Shown here piece by piece: positions 1 through 5,198 of a stretch of 5,398 bases of DNA. The DNA is from JBBQIY01 sp964618405 (GTDB taxonomy: Bacteria; Verrucomicrobiota; Kiritimatiellia; RFP12; UBA3636). The notes under the pieces were generated by a model that was not told the origin of the DNA, ran no database searches, and saw nothing but the letters and a program-made list of their open reading frames with translations. The DNA lies in contig CAZUAY010000273.1 of NCBI GenBank assembly GCA_964618405.1, forward strand, positions 1 to 5,398, written 5' to 3'. A program made the position numbers and the translations under genes. Within the stretch, counting starts at the first letter, position 1. Every line of letters begins with the position of its first letter.

Positions 1-265
1 CCGACAAGTTGCTGTCGGCTGAGGTATCCATGCCGAATGCCACCTGCACGTTATTGGAAGGCGTCGCATCGAACTGGAGGGAAACATTGAATACACGAAT
101 GTTTTCAGTCCATGCCATCATCATTACGTTCGTCGAAACCTCCGTGTCTGCGAAGACGGGAGCCGTAAGCTCCGGCACAGTCAAAGCCGAGGCGGATTGA
201 ACAGCAACGAAGGCGACGAGGAAGGTATGTAGTGGAATTCTTTTCCTTGAAATCTGAATCTTCAT
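1..265 (-). CDS. Secreted protein of unknown function, N-terminal part (runs off left edge)
   Basis: The minus strand is open from an ATG at 265-263 to the window edge, giving 88 codons with no stop. The first 27 residues form a textbook Sec signal peptide: a basic N-region (MKIQISRKR), a hydrophobic core around residues 12-23, and a small-residue cleavage site Ala-Ser-Ala before Leu28. A Shine-Dalgarno sequence AGGAG (complement of 276-280) lies 10 bases ahead of the ATG. After the signal comes VPELTAPVFADTEVSTNV, then a stretch with alternating hydrophobic residues (IRVFNVSLQFDATPSNNVQV) that looks like beta-strands. The mature protein is therefore probably an exported or periplasmic, beta-rich protein. 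I do not recognise a named family; the style recalls uncharacterised exported proteins of PVC bacteria, from memory only. It is divergent from all other genes here, so it is not part of their operons. The plus-strand ORF opposite it is a shadow. Confidence 0.75.
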   Translation of the reverse strand, partial: MKIQISRKRIPLHTFLVAFVAVQSASALTVPELTAPVFADTEVSTNVMMMAWTENIRVFNVSLQFDATPSNNVQVAFGMDTSADSNLS

Positions 266-315
266 GGCATTTGCTCTCCTGATAGCATTGCCGCCGACCT
301 CCCCACTCACGAAGA

Positions 316-337
316 GGGACGCATCTACTTACGTCCC
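316..337. repeat. GGGACG inverted repeat, copy 1
   Basis: GGGACG (316-321) is followed after ten bases by its reverse complement CGTCCC (332-337). The left arm with its flank, GGGACGCATCT, recurs exactly at 390-400, so this and the next hairpin belong to one repeat type. It lies 51-72 bases upstream of the minus-strand start at 265, so it could sit in that gene's promoter or leader. Confidence 0.55.
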
Positions 338-375
338 GCAACGGGCACCTGAGAGGCCTACAGGAGAACGCTTTC

Positions 376-399
376 GATGCGTCCCAGACGGGACGCATC
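376..399. repeat. GGGACG inverted repeat, copy 2 (perfect 10-bp stem)
   Basis: GATGCGTCCC (376-385) and GGGACGCATC (390-399) are perfect reverse complements separated by the four bases AGAC, so the transcript of either strand could form a strong 10-bp hairpin. No T-tract follows on the plus strand (TTGGCGC), nor a good one on the minus strand (GAAAGCG), so it does not look like an intrinsic terminator. It is more like an intergenic REP-type repeat or an operator. Confidence 0.65.
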
Positions 400-400
400 T

Positions 401-901
401 TGGCGCAGTCCTTTTGGTCGAAATTCTCAGATTTCGTTGCGGAGAGCAGCCTAAGACACGTTAAATCTTTGATTGTGAGTGAATGGTTTTCGATTTATTG
501 TTTCGTGAAAATTTCCGTGAAGGAAAGGGGATGCCTTTCCAAAGAATCTGTGAGAAGCATAGCACAGCACTTTTTAGTAAGCAACGGAAAATTCGGTGCG
601 ATTCATTTTTGTGTAGAAAGAACAAAAACGATGGAAATTTTAGAATGAACCACAACGGTGGGGGGCTGAGACGCGGACACGTGTCGGGGAGGAAAGCATG
701 ACGAGTCATCGGGCGAATTACCGGCAAGGATTGCTTGAGGTGCAGCTTTAATATGACCTTTCCTCATAATTCGCCAAACAAGCTCGGTTGGACCTCACCG
801 CACGATTACGGGATCAACTTGGGGCCGGTCGTATTGGCGTGCGAAAATTACCGTTGAAGAGATGGAATATTCAATAGCCAACAAGAAATGTCCCACGAGA
901 A
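401..901. other. Gene-poor spacer with no supported gene
   Basis: About 500 bases, AT-rich around 460-660, with no ORF that looks like a real gene. The longest plus ORF (400-648) has no credible ribosome site, no recognisable domain and unusual composition. The only translation-like signal is a 17-codon ORF at 698-751 (starting MTSHRANYRQ) with GGAGG at 688-692, five bases before its ATG. Two short palindromes occur: GACACGTGTC at 676-685 and ATGAC-GA-GTCAT at 698-709. I see no tRNA, rRNA or CRISPR structure. Confidence 0.5.
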
Positions 902-933
902 AATTACGAATTACGAATTAAAAATTACGAATT
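902..933. repeat. AATTACG heptamer tandem repeat
   Basis: The 7-base unit AATTACG appears at 902, 909 and 923, with the variant AATTAAA at 916 and a partial unit at 930-933. It is followed by G-rich low-complexity sequence in which GGGCTAG occurs twice (945-951 and 966-972). Short AT-rich tandem repeats of this kind are common in long spacers of several phyla; no function is implied. Confidence 0.75.
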
Positions 934-1000
934 GGGGGAAAAATGGGCTAGGTTTTAGGAGTTAGGGGCTAGCTGCTTGGCACTAGAATTGGCTATGACG

Positions 1001-1013
1001 CTGTGGTCCACAG
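1001..1013. repeat. 13-bp palindrome CTGTGG-T-CCACAG
   Basis: CTGTGG (1001-1006) and CCACAG (1008-1013) are perfect reverse complements around a central T. The element directly abuts the TAGGGT dyad that begins at 1014, so the two together form a 28-base double palindrome upstream of the LapA-like gene. It may be a second protein-binding site. It is not repeated at the other two dyads. Confidence 0.45.
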
Positions 1014-1057
1014 TAGGGTTTTACCCTATTTTACAAAGCGAGACACTGTGGGATTCT
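1014..1057 (+). promoter_or_regulatory. Dyad operator 1 and putative activator-dependent promoter for the LapA-like gene
   Basis: TAGGGT (1014-1019), spacer TTT, ACCCTA (1023-1028) form a perfect dyad, the best of the three copies. A weak -10-like hexamer GATTCT lies at 1052-1057, starting 38 bases after the dyad starts, and a poor -35-like TTTTAC at 1029-1034 follows the dyad at once. Inferred transcription would begin near 1063, about 45 bases before the GTG start. The promoter assignment rests on the shared geometry with copies 2 and 3; this copy has the poorest -10. Confidence 0.5.
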
Positions 1058-1107
1058 AGAACTGTACCTGAGCCGATACGATTTAACAAAACAATAAAAA
1101 GGAAATA

Positions 1108-1341
1108 GTGATAATACATAAAGACATGATGCCAAAGATCAGGTTGATCGCGCTGCTGACCTTGTTACTGGTGACAATTGTTCTGATTCTGCAAAACACA
1201 CACGTTGTCGTCACGCGTCTGCTTTTTATTACGGTTTCCATGCCGCTGGCGGCCTTGCTGGCGCTGACGCTGCTCATTGGCTTCGCGGGTGGCGTCTTAA
1301 CCGCGATGATGGTTGGCAAATCGCGACAAAAAGACGCGTGA
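1108..1341 (+). CDS. Small LapA-like (DUF1049) inner-membrane protein
   Basis: A 77-residue protein with two predicted membrane spans, about residues 12-28 and 46-68, joined by a short loop containing Gln29-Asn30. The pattern ILQN, a few residues, then a second Leu/Ala/Gly-rich helix ending in a basic tail (GKSRQKD) matches the LapA domain family (PF06305), usually about 80-110 residues; in E. coli LapA acts with LapB in control of lipopolysaccharide assembly. Many bacteria carry extra stand-alone copies of unknown role, so I give no gene symbol. The GTG start at 1108 is preferred because AAGGA at 1099-1103 stands four bases before it; in-frame ATGs at 1126 and 1129 have no comparable site. 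It is preceded by dyad 1, and its tail is short compared with E. coli LapA. No terminator is obvious downstream, and 259 bases separate it from the next gene, which has its own dyad. Family assignment is fairly sure; function is inferred. Confidence 0.72.
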   Translation: MIIHKDMMPKIRLIALLTLLLVTIVLILQNTHVVVTRLLFITVSMPLAALLALTLLIGFAGGVLTAMMVGKSRQKDA

Positions 1342-1525
1342 TTCCTACTGCGATATGATCCTCAATTTTTATTGTCGTCTTATGAATAAGTTCAAGCAAC
1401 TCTGACGGTTCATACGCTTACCCCGTTCGCCAAAGTCTGCGGCACTGTGATCACGTATCCTACCTCACCACGGGGGACGACAGGCGAGATTCAGAGGAGG
1501 CCGGTTATGGGTTCTTGGTTTCGTG

Positions 1526-1569
1526 TAGGGTTTTACCCCATAGCTCTGTACGATCACATCGCCTATATT
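1526..1569 (+). promoter_or_regulatory. Dyad operator 2 and putative promoter for the 68-aa/CheB group
   Basis: TAGGGT (1526-1531), TTT, ACCCCA (1535-1540): the same dyad as at 1014 with one arm mismatch. A good -10 hexamer TATATT lies at 1564-1569, 38 bases after the dyad start, but no -35 consensus is present at the right place, as expected for an activator-dependent promoter. Transcription would start near 1576, giving a leader of about 25 bases with the ribosome site AAAGGGGA at 1588-1595. The dyad centre would be near -43. A 23-codon ORF (1507-1578) overlaps the whole element; see findings. Confidence 0.6.
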
Positions 1570-1600
1570 CCCCCGTAGACAATCAACAAAGGGGAAAGCA

Positions 1601-1807
1601 ATGAAAACTTGGTTCACATCCAAAACGAGGTCTGAAGACACCGGTCCGAAAAGAAGACAACTTCTGAGCGAGCTGCAAAACGTCCAAGCGGATAACCCTC
1701 GCGATAGCAAACCAACCTCTGCAGGAGGTAGCGAAAAGACTCGATCGGGGCAGAGCCCTGGGAACAAGCGTAATGATTCTGCGTTCATGGCATCGCAACT
1801 GAACTGA
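1601..1807 (+). CDS. Small hydrophilic protein of unknown function
   Basis: A 68-residue protein starting at ATG 1601, with a strong ribosome site AAAGGGGA (1588-1595) five bases upstream and a dyad promoter just before it, which together make a real gene likely. After MKTWFTSK the sequence is rich in Lys, Arg, Ser, Asn, Gln, Gly and Asp, with no Cys, signal peptide or membrane span. Residues about 18-30 (RRQLLSELQNVQA) could form one short amphipathic helix; the rest looks intrinsically disordered. I recognise no family. The CheB-like gene follows after 83 bases with no sign of its own dyad or terminator, so the two are probably co-transcribed. Small hydrophilic proteins of this style are often stress-induced, but that is only analogy. 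Confidence 0.6.
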   Translation: MKTWFTSKTRSEDTGPKRRQLLSELQNVQADNPRDSKPTSAGGSEKTRSGQSPGNKRNDSAFMASQLN

Positions 1808-1890
1808 CGTTATCCCGAGCCCTCATGTTGAGAACGATGTGGGTTATCAACAGAAACAGAGACGTCAACTCAAACGAAAGGAAAATCAAA

Positions 1891-2481
1891 ATGTCAGTGA
1901 AAACAAAACGCGTAGCAAAAGATTTCCCTGTCGTTTGCGTGGGCGGTTCGGCGGGTGCTCTTGATGCCTATAGTCGGTTACTGCAGCATCTACCGAGCGA
2001 TATGGGCGTGGCCATTGTTATTGTGAATCACCTGAGAACCGTGGCGACTCTGCTGCATGAAATCCTCCCGCGCTTCACGACGATGCCGGTGGAACTGATT
2101 ACGGAAAGTTTACAGATTAAGCCCAACCACGTGTTTATCATCCCGTCACAGCGTGACCTCCACGTTCTTGACGGCGAGTTTCGTCTCGAGCCGATTTCAA
2201 AACCCCACGGATGGCCCGACGTTATTACCGTTTTTCTACGATCGCTGACGGAGAATTGGGACGGCAAACTGATCGCAGTCATTGTCTCCGGATATGATGG
2301 TGACGGAGCCGATGCGTTGTGCGGCATAAAAGAAGTGGGTGGCATCACCATCGCACAGAAGCTTTCCACAGCCGTGCAGCCGGATATGCCGGAGAGTGCC
2401 ATCGCCAGCGGATGTATCGATTATGTTCTTTCACCTGAGGCTATCGCTCAAAAAATCATCGAGATCTCAAACACGGAATAA
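1891..2481 (+). CDS. Stand-alone CheB-type methylesterase domain protein
   Basis: A 196-residue protein that is almost exactly one CheB methylesterase domain (PF01339). The family's Ser-His-Asp triad is visible: Ser20 in VGGSAGALDAY, His47 in IVNHLRT, and Asp138 in SGYDGDGADAL. Further family features are ILPRFTTMPV (58-67), the KPNHVFIIP strand (77-85), GGITIAQ (150-156) and the DMPESAIASG segment (165-174). Classical CheB is about 350 residues with an N-terminal receiver domain and removes methyl groups from glutamyl esters on chemoreceptors; here the receiver is absent, so phosphorylation control as in CheB is not possible within this chain. No CheR, chemoreceptor or CheA gene is in the window. 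Such single-domain forms may act on other methylated proteins or with separate signalling partners. The start at 1891 is chosen because AAAGGA (1877-1882) lies eight bases before it; an upstream in-frame ATG at 1825 would add 22 residues outside the domain. Domain assignment is sure, substrate unknown. Confidence 0.9.
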   Translation: MSVKTKRVAKDFPVVCVGGSAGALDAYSRLLQHLPSDMGVAIVIVNHLRTVATLLHEILPRFTTMPVELITESLQIKPNHVFIIPSQRDLHVLDGEFRLEPISKPHGWPDVITVFLRSLTENWDGKLIAVIVSGYDGDGADALCGIKEVGGITIAQKLSTAVQPDMPESAIASGCIDYVLSPEAIAQKIIEISNTE

Positions 2482-2535
2482 CGTCCCCCTGTTGGCTGCG
2501 TTTAAAACATGAAAACAAGATGAAGTGATTGATCT

Positions 2536-2553
2536 TGCGCTGAATTCAGCGCA
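2536..2553. promoter_or_regulatory. Perfect 18-bp palindrome before the 42-aa membrane protein gene
   Basis: TGCGCTGAATTCAGCGCA is its own reverse complement over all 18 bases. It ends three bases before the ribosome site (AAAGGA, 2557-2562) of the small gene at 2568. It could be an operator, or in RNA a 7-bp GC-rich stem with an AATT loop that affects translation of the next gene or mRNA processing between cheB and it. No T-tract follows, so a terminator is unlikely. Confidence 0.55.
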
Positions 2554-2567
2554 TCGAAAGGATCGTT

Positions 2568-2696
2568 ATGATGGATTACACAGAGGGATGGATGCATGGC
2601 TGGTCGCGCGGAGGGATGTTGATGTGGCCGGTGATCGGCGTACTGGTGGTTGTGATGCTGGTTGTTGCGATTCTCAAGCTGTTCAAGAAATGGTAG
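2568..2696 (+). CDS. 42-residue single-span membrane protein of unknown function
   Basis: ATG 2568 (a second ATG follows at once) opens a 42-codon frame ending at TAG 2694-2696. AAAGGA at 2557-2562 stands five bases upstream. The N-terminal part MMDYTEGWMHGWSRGG is rich in Trp, Gly and aromatic residues. It is followed by one strongly hydrophobic segment, about residues 17-36 (from MLMWPVIGVL to the end of VVVMLVVAIL), and a short basic amphipathic tail KLFKKW. The positive charges at the C-terminus suggest N-out/C-in topology. It is too short for most gene finders, but the ribosome site, clean helix and position between cheB and xfp support it. It lies 86 bases after the CheB stop and is probably in the same transcript. 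The TAG stop forms the first three bases of dyad operator 3. No family recognised. Confidence 0.7.
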   Translation: MMDYTEGWMHGWSRGGMLMWPVIGVLVVVMLVVAILKLFKKW

Positions 2697-2738
2697 GGTT
2701 ACACCCCATAGTTTACTAAGACGCACTTGGACTATCAT
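2694..2738 (+). promoter_or_regulatory. Dyad operator 3 and putative xfp promoter
   Basis: TAGGGT (2694-2699), TAC, ACCCCA (2703-2708): same arms as copy 2 but a changed centre. A -10-like TATCAT lies at 2733-2738, 39 bases after the dyad start, with a -35-like GTTTAC at 2711-2716 and a 16-base spacer. Transcription would start near 2745, giving xfp a leader of about 115 bases. The first three bases of the dyad are also the stop codon of the preceding gene. Confidence 0.58.
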
Positions 2739-2772
2739 TGTTCTTTAAAAAAAAGATGTGGCTTCGGGGATT

Positions 2773-2787
2773 TAAAGATTATCTTTA
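2773..2787. repeat. AT-rich 15-bp palindrome in the xfp leader
   Basis: TAAAGAT (2773-2779), T, ATCTTTA (2781-2787) is a perfect inverted repeat in the inferred xfp leader, about 30 bases after the inferred start site. It may be a repressor site or a weak RNA hairpin; it may also be chance in AT-rich sequence. Confidence 0.35.
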
Positions 2788-2803
2788 TTCGTCCAGTTGG
2801 AGA

Positions 2804-2839
2804 GATTGCGATTAGGATTACGATTACGATTATGATCAT
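2804..2839. repeat. GATTAC-type hexamer tandem repeat in the xfp leader
   Basis: Six consecutive 6-base units: GATTGC, GATTAG, GATTAC, GATTAC, GATTAT, GATCAT. The array ends 19 bases before the xfp start and just before its ribosome site (AAGG, 2847-2850), so unit-number changes would alter the leader length. A functional role is not shown. Confidence 0.75.
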
Positions 2840-2858
2840 AACGCACAAGGATTGATCC

Positions 2859-5198
2859 ATGAAAACTAACACACTGACTCCTGAACTGCTCCACAAAATG
2901 GATGCCTATTGGCGCGCCGCAAACTATTTGTCGGTCGGCCAGCTCTATTTGCGCGACAACCCGTTGTTGCGTGAACCGCTGAAAATGGAACAGGTGAAAT
3001 CCATGCTGCTCGGGCACTGGGGCACCACCCCGGGGCAGAACTTCATCTATGTGCATCTCAACCGGGTCATTAAGAAGTTCGATCTCGACATGATTTACAT
3101 TTCCGGTCCCGGCCACGGTGGCCCGGCGCTGTTGGGCAATACGTATCTTGAAGGAACGTATAGCGAAGTCTACCCGACGATCACGCAAGACGAAGCCGGT
3201 CTGAAGAAATTATTTACACAGTTTTCGTTCCCCGGCGGGATTCCGAGTCATGTCTCGCCAGAGTGTCCAGGATCGATCCACGAAGGCGGCGAACTGGGCT
3301 ATTCGCTCAGCCATGCCTTCGGTGCCGCGTTCGACAATCCGGAATTGATCGTTGCCTGCGTGGTCGGCGATGGCGAAGCTGAGACCGGCCCGCTGGCGAC
3401 GGCGTGGCACTCGAACAAATTCCTGAATCCGATCACCGACGGCGCCGTGTTGCCGATCTTGCATCTCAACGGATACAAGATCGCCAACCCGACCCTTCTC
3501 GCACGAATCGAGCCGGAGGAACTCGACCAGTTCTTGCGCGGTAACGGCTGGATCCCGTATTACGTAGAAGGCGACGATCCGGAGGCCATGCATCAACTTA
3601 TGGCTGAGGTGTTGGAAAAGACGATTATCGAAATCCGACAGATTCAAAACTATGCCCGAACGAATAATGCGCCCGATCGGCCGCGGTGGCCGATGATCGT
3701 GCTACGCTCCCCCAAAGGGTGGACAGGGCCGAAGGAGGTCGATGGACAGCAGATCGAAGGCACGTTCAGAGCTCACCAGATTCCCATCCTGGTGGATGCC
3801 GATCATCCCGGCCATCTCAAGCTCCTTGAAGACTGGTTGCGTCGTTACCGCCCAGAGGAACTCTTCGACGAAACAGGACGCCTGCTTCCAGAACTGGCCG
3901 ATCTCGCGCCAAAAGGCGAACGCCGCATGGGGGCGAACCCACACGCCAACGGCGGCCTGCTGCTCCGCGACCTTATCATGCCGGACTTCCGGAAGTATGC
4001 GGTCAATGTGCCCTCGCCGGGTGCCGTCCAAGCCGCTGATACGCATGAGCTGGGCGGGTTCCTCCGCGACATTATCAAACTCAATGCGGCGCAACGGAAC
4101 TTCCGCATTTTCGGCCCCGACGAAACACTGTCCAATCGGTTGAATTCCGTTTTCGAGGCCACCGACCGGCAGTGGGACGCCCGCACCCAGCCGAACGACG
4201 AGTTTCTGGCCACCGATGGCCGGGTGATGGAAATGCTCAGCGAGCATCAATGCGAAGGCTGGCTCGAGGGCTATCTGCTCACCGGACGGCACGGATTATT
4301 CAACTGCTACGAAGCGTTCGTCCACATCATCGACTCCATGTTCAATCAGCACGCGAAGTGGCTGAAGGTGTGCGCGGGATTACCGTGGAGGCGCAAGATC
4401 GCCTCGCTCAACTACCTGCTTGCTTCGCACGTCTGGCAGCAGGCGCACAACGGCTTTACCCATCAGGACCCCGGATTCATCGATCACGTCGTGAACAAGA
4501 AAGCCTCGATCGTACGGGTTTATCTGCCGCCTGATGCCAACTGCCTGCTGTCGGTTTGGAATCATTGCCTGCGTAGCCGCGATTATGTCAATGTCGTGAT
4601 CGCCGGTAAATATCAAGCCCCCCAGTGGCTGACCATGGAGGAAGCCGTCGCGCATTGCACCAAGGGCATTGGCGTCTGGGAATGGGCCGGCAGCGATCTG
4701 AGCCTAGAGCCGGATGTGGTGATGGCTTGCTGTGGCGATGTCCCTACGTTGGAAATGCTCGCCGCCGTTTCTATCCTGCACAAGCACCTACCTGATTTGA
4801 AGATCCGAGTGATCAATGTCGTCGATCTGATGAAGTTGCAACCCGACACCGAGCACCCACACGGACTGAGCGATCCTGATTTTGACGCCTTGTTCACCCA
4901 GGACAAGCCGATCGTTTTCGCGTTCCACGGCTATCCCTGGTTGGTGCATCGGCTGACCTATCGCCGCACCAACCACAAGAACCTGCACGTGCGCGGCTAC
5001 AAGGAGGAAGGCACCATCACGACTTATTTCGACATGACCGTGCTGAACGACCTGGATCGTTTCCACCTCGTGATGGACGTGCTGCACCGCGTGCCGAAGT
5101 TAGGTGCCAAGGGCACGACCCTGAAGAAGCTTATGGAAGCAAAACTCATCGAGCACATGCCGGAAATCCGAAATTGGAAATGGGGACAAACAAAATGA
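2859..5198 (+). CDS. xfp: Phosphoketolase (xylulose-5-phosphate / fructose-6-phosphate)
   Basis: A complete 779-residue thiamine-diphosphate enzyme of the Xfp family (usual length about 780-830). It cleaves xylulose 5-phosphate with phosphate to acetyl phosphate and glyceraldehyde 3-phosphate; many members also cleave fructose 6-phosphate to acetyl phosphate and erythrose 4-phosphate. It acts in the cytoplasm. Domains in order are XFP_N (about 1-360), the central XFP domain (about 370-580) and XFP_C (about 590-775). Visible motifs are GHWGTTPG (52-59), SGPGHGGPALLGNTYLEG (82-99), the phosphoketolase signature EGGELGY (142-148), and the diphosphate/Mg signature GDGEAETGP (170-178). Also present are the FRAHQIP segment (303-309), FGPDETLSNRL (418-428) with the likely cofactor-activating Glu422, and HQDPG (535-539). 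All key residues I can place are present, so it should be active; preference between the two substrates cannot be read. ATG 2859 has AAGG (2847-2850) eight bases upstream and the expected N-terminus. It is preceded by dyad 3 and a 115-base leader, and no acetate kinase or phosphotransacetylase gene is in the window. Its TGA overlaps the ATG of the aldolase-like fragment. Confidence 0.97.
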   Translation: MKTNTLTPELLHKMDAYWRAANYLSVGQLYLRDNPLLREPLKMEQVKSMLLGHWGTTPGQNFIYVHLNRVIKKFDLDMIYISGPGHGGPALLGNTYLEGTYSEVYPTITQDEAGLKKLFTQFSFPGGIPSHVSPECPGSIHEGGELGYSLSHAFGAAFDNPELIVACVVGDGEAETGPLATAWHSNKFLNPITDGAVLPILHLNGYKIANPTLLARIEPEELDQFLRGNGWIPYYVEGDDPEAMHQLMAEVLEKTIIEIRQIQNYARTNNAPDRPRWPMIVLRSPKGWTGPKEVDGQQIEGTFRAHQIPILVDADHPGHLKLLEDWLRRYRPEELFDETGRLLPELADLAPKGERRMGANPHANGGLLLRDLIMPDFRKYAVNVPSPGAVQAADTHELGGFLRDIIKLNAAQRNFRIFGPDETLSNRLNSVFEATDRQWDARTQPNDEFLATDGRVMEMLSEHQCEGWLEGYLLTGRHGLFNCYEAFVHIIDSMFNQHAKWLKVCAGLPWRRKIASLNYLLASHVWQQAHNGFTHQDPGFIDHVVNKKASIVRVYLPPDANCLLSVWNHCLRSRDYVNVVIAGKYQAPQWLTMEEAVAHCTKGIGVWEWAGSDLSLEPDVVMACCGDVPTLEMLAAVSILHKHLPDLKIRVINVVDLMKLQPDTEHPHGLSDPDFDALFTQDKPIVFAFHGYPWLVHRLTYRRTNHKNLHVRGYKEEGTITTYFDMTVLNDLDRFHLVMDVLHRVPKLGAKGTTLKKLMEAKLIEHMPEIRNWKWGQTK

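Noticed and set aside
105..398. 97-codon minus-strand ORF in another frame
   Set aside because: It overlaps the signal-peptide gene at 265-1 in a different frame; its product is Arg/Cys-rich without family features, while the other frame has a signal peptide and a ribosome site.
400..648. 82-codon plus-strand ORF in the spacer
   Set aside because: No ribosome site, no recognisable domain and composition like translated spacer; I could not support it as a gene.
902..933. AATTACG array as a CRISPR or replication iteron array
   Set aside because: Units are seven bases with no spacers, and no replication or cas gene is nearby.
1014..1034. Dyad 1 as an intrinsic terminator
   Set aside because: The stem is only six A/T-ended pairs, the following T-run is short and broken, the other two copies have no T-run, and all lie ahead of genes in the same direction.
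1465..1798. Minus-strand ORFs (107 and 71 codons) opposite the 68-aa gene
   Set aside because: No ribosome site or family signal; the plus strand has a promoter-like dyad, a strong ribosome site and a consistent operon direction.
1825..1890. Upstream in-frame ATG for the CheB-like protein
   Set aside because: The extra 22 residues lie outside the methylesterase domain and the ATG at 1891 has the better placed AAAGGA site.
3210..4292. Long minus-strand ORFs opposite xfp (145 and 196 codons, among others)
   Set aside because: They are antisense shadows of a clear, full-length phosphoketolase gene and show no recognisable domains or ribosome sites.
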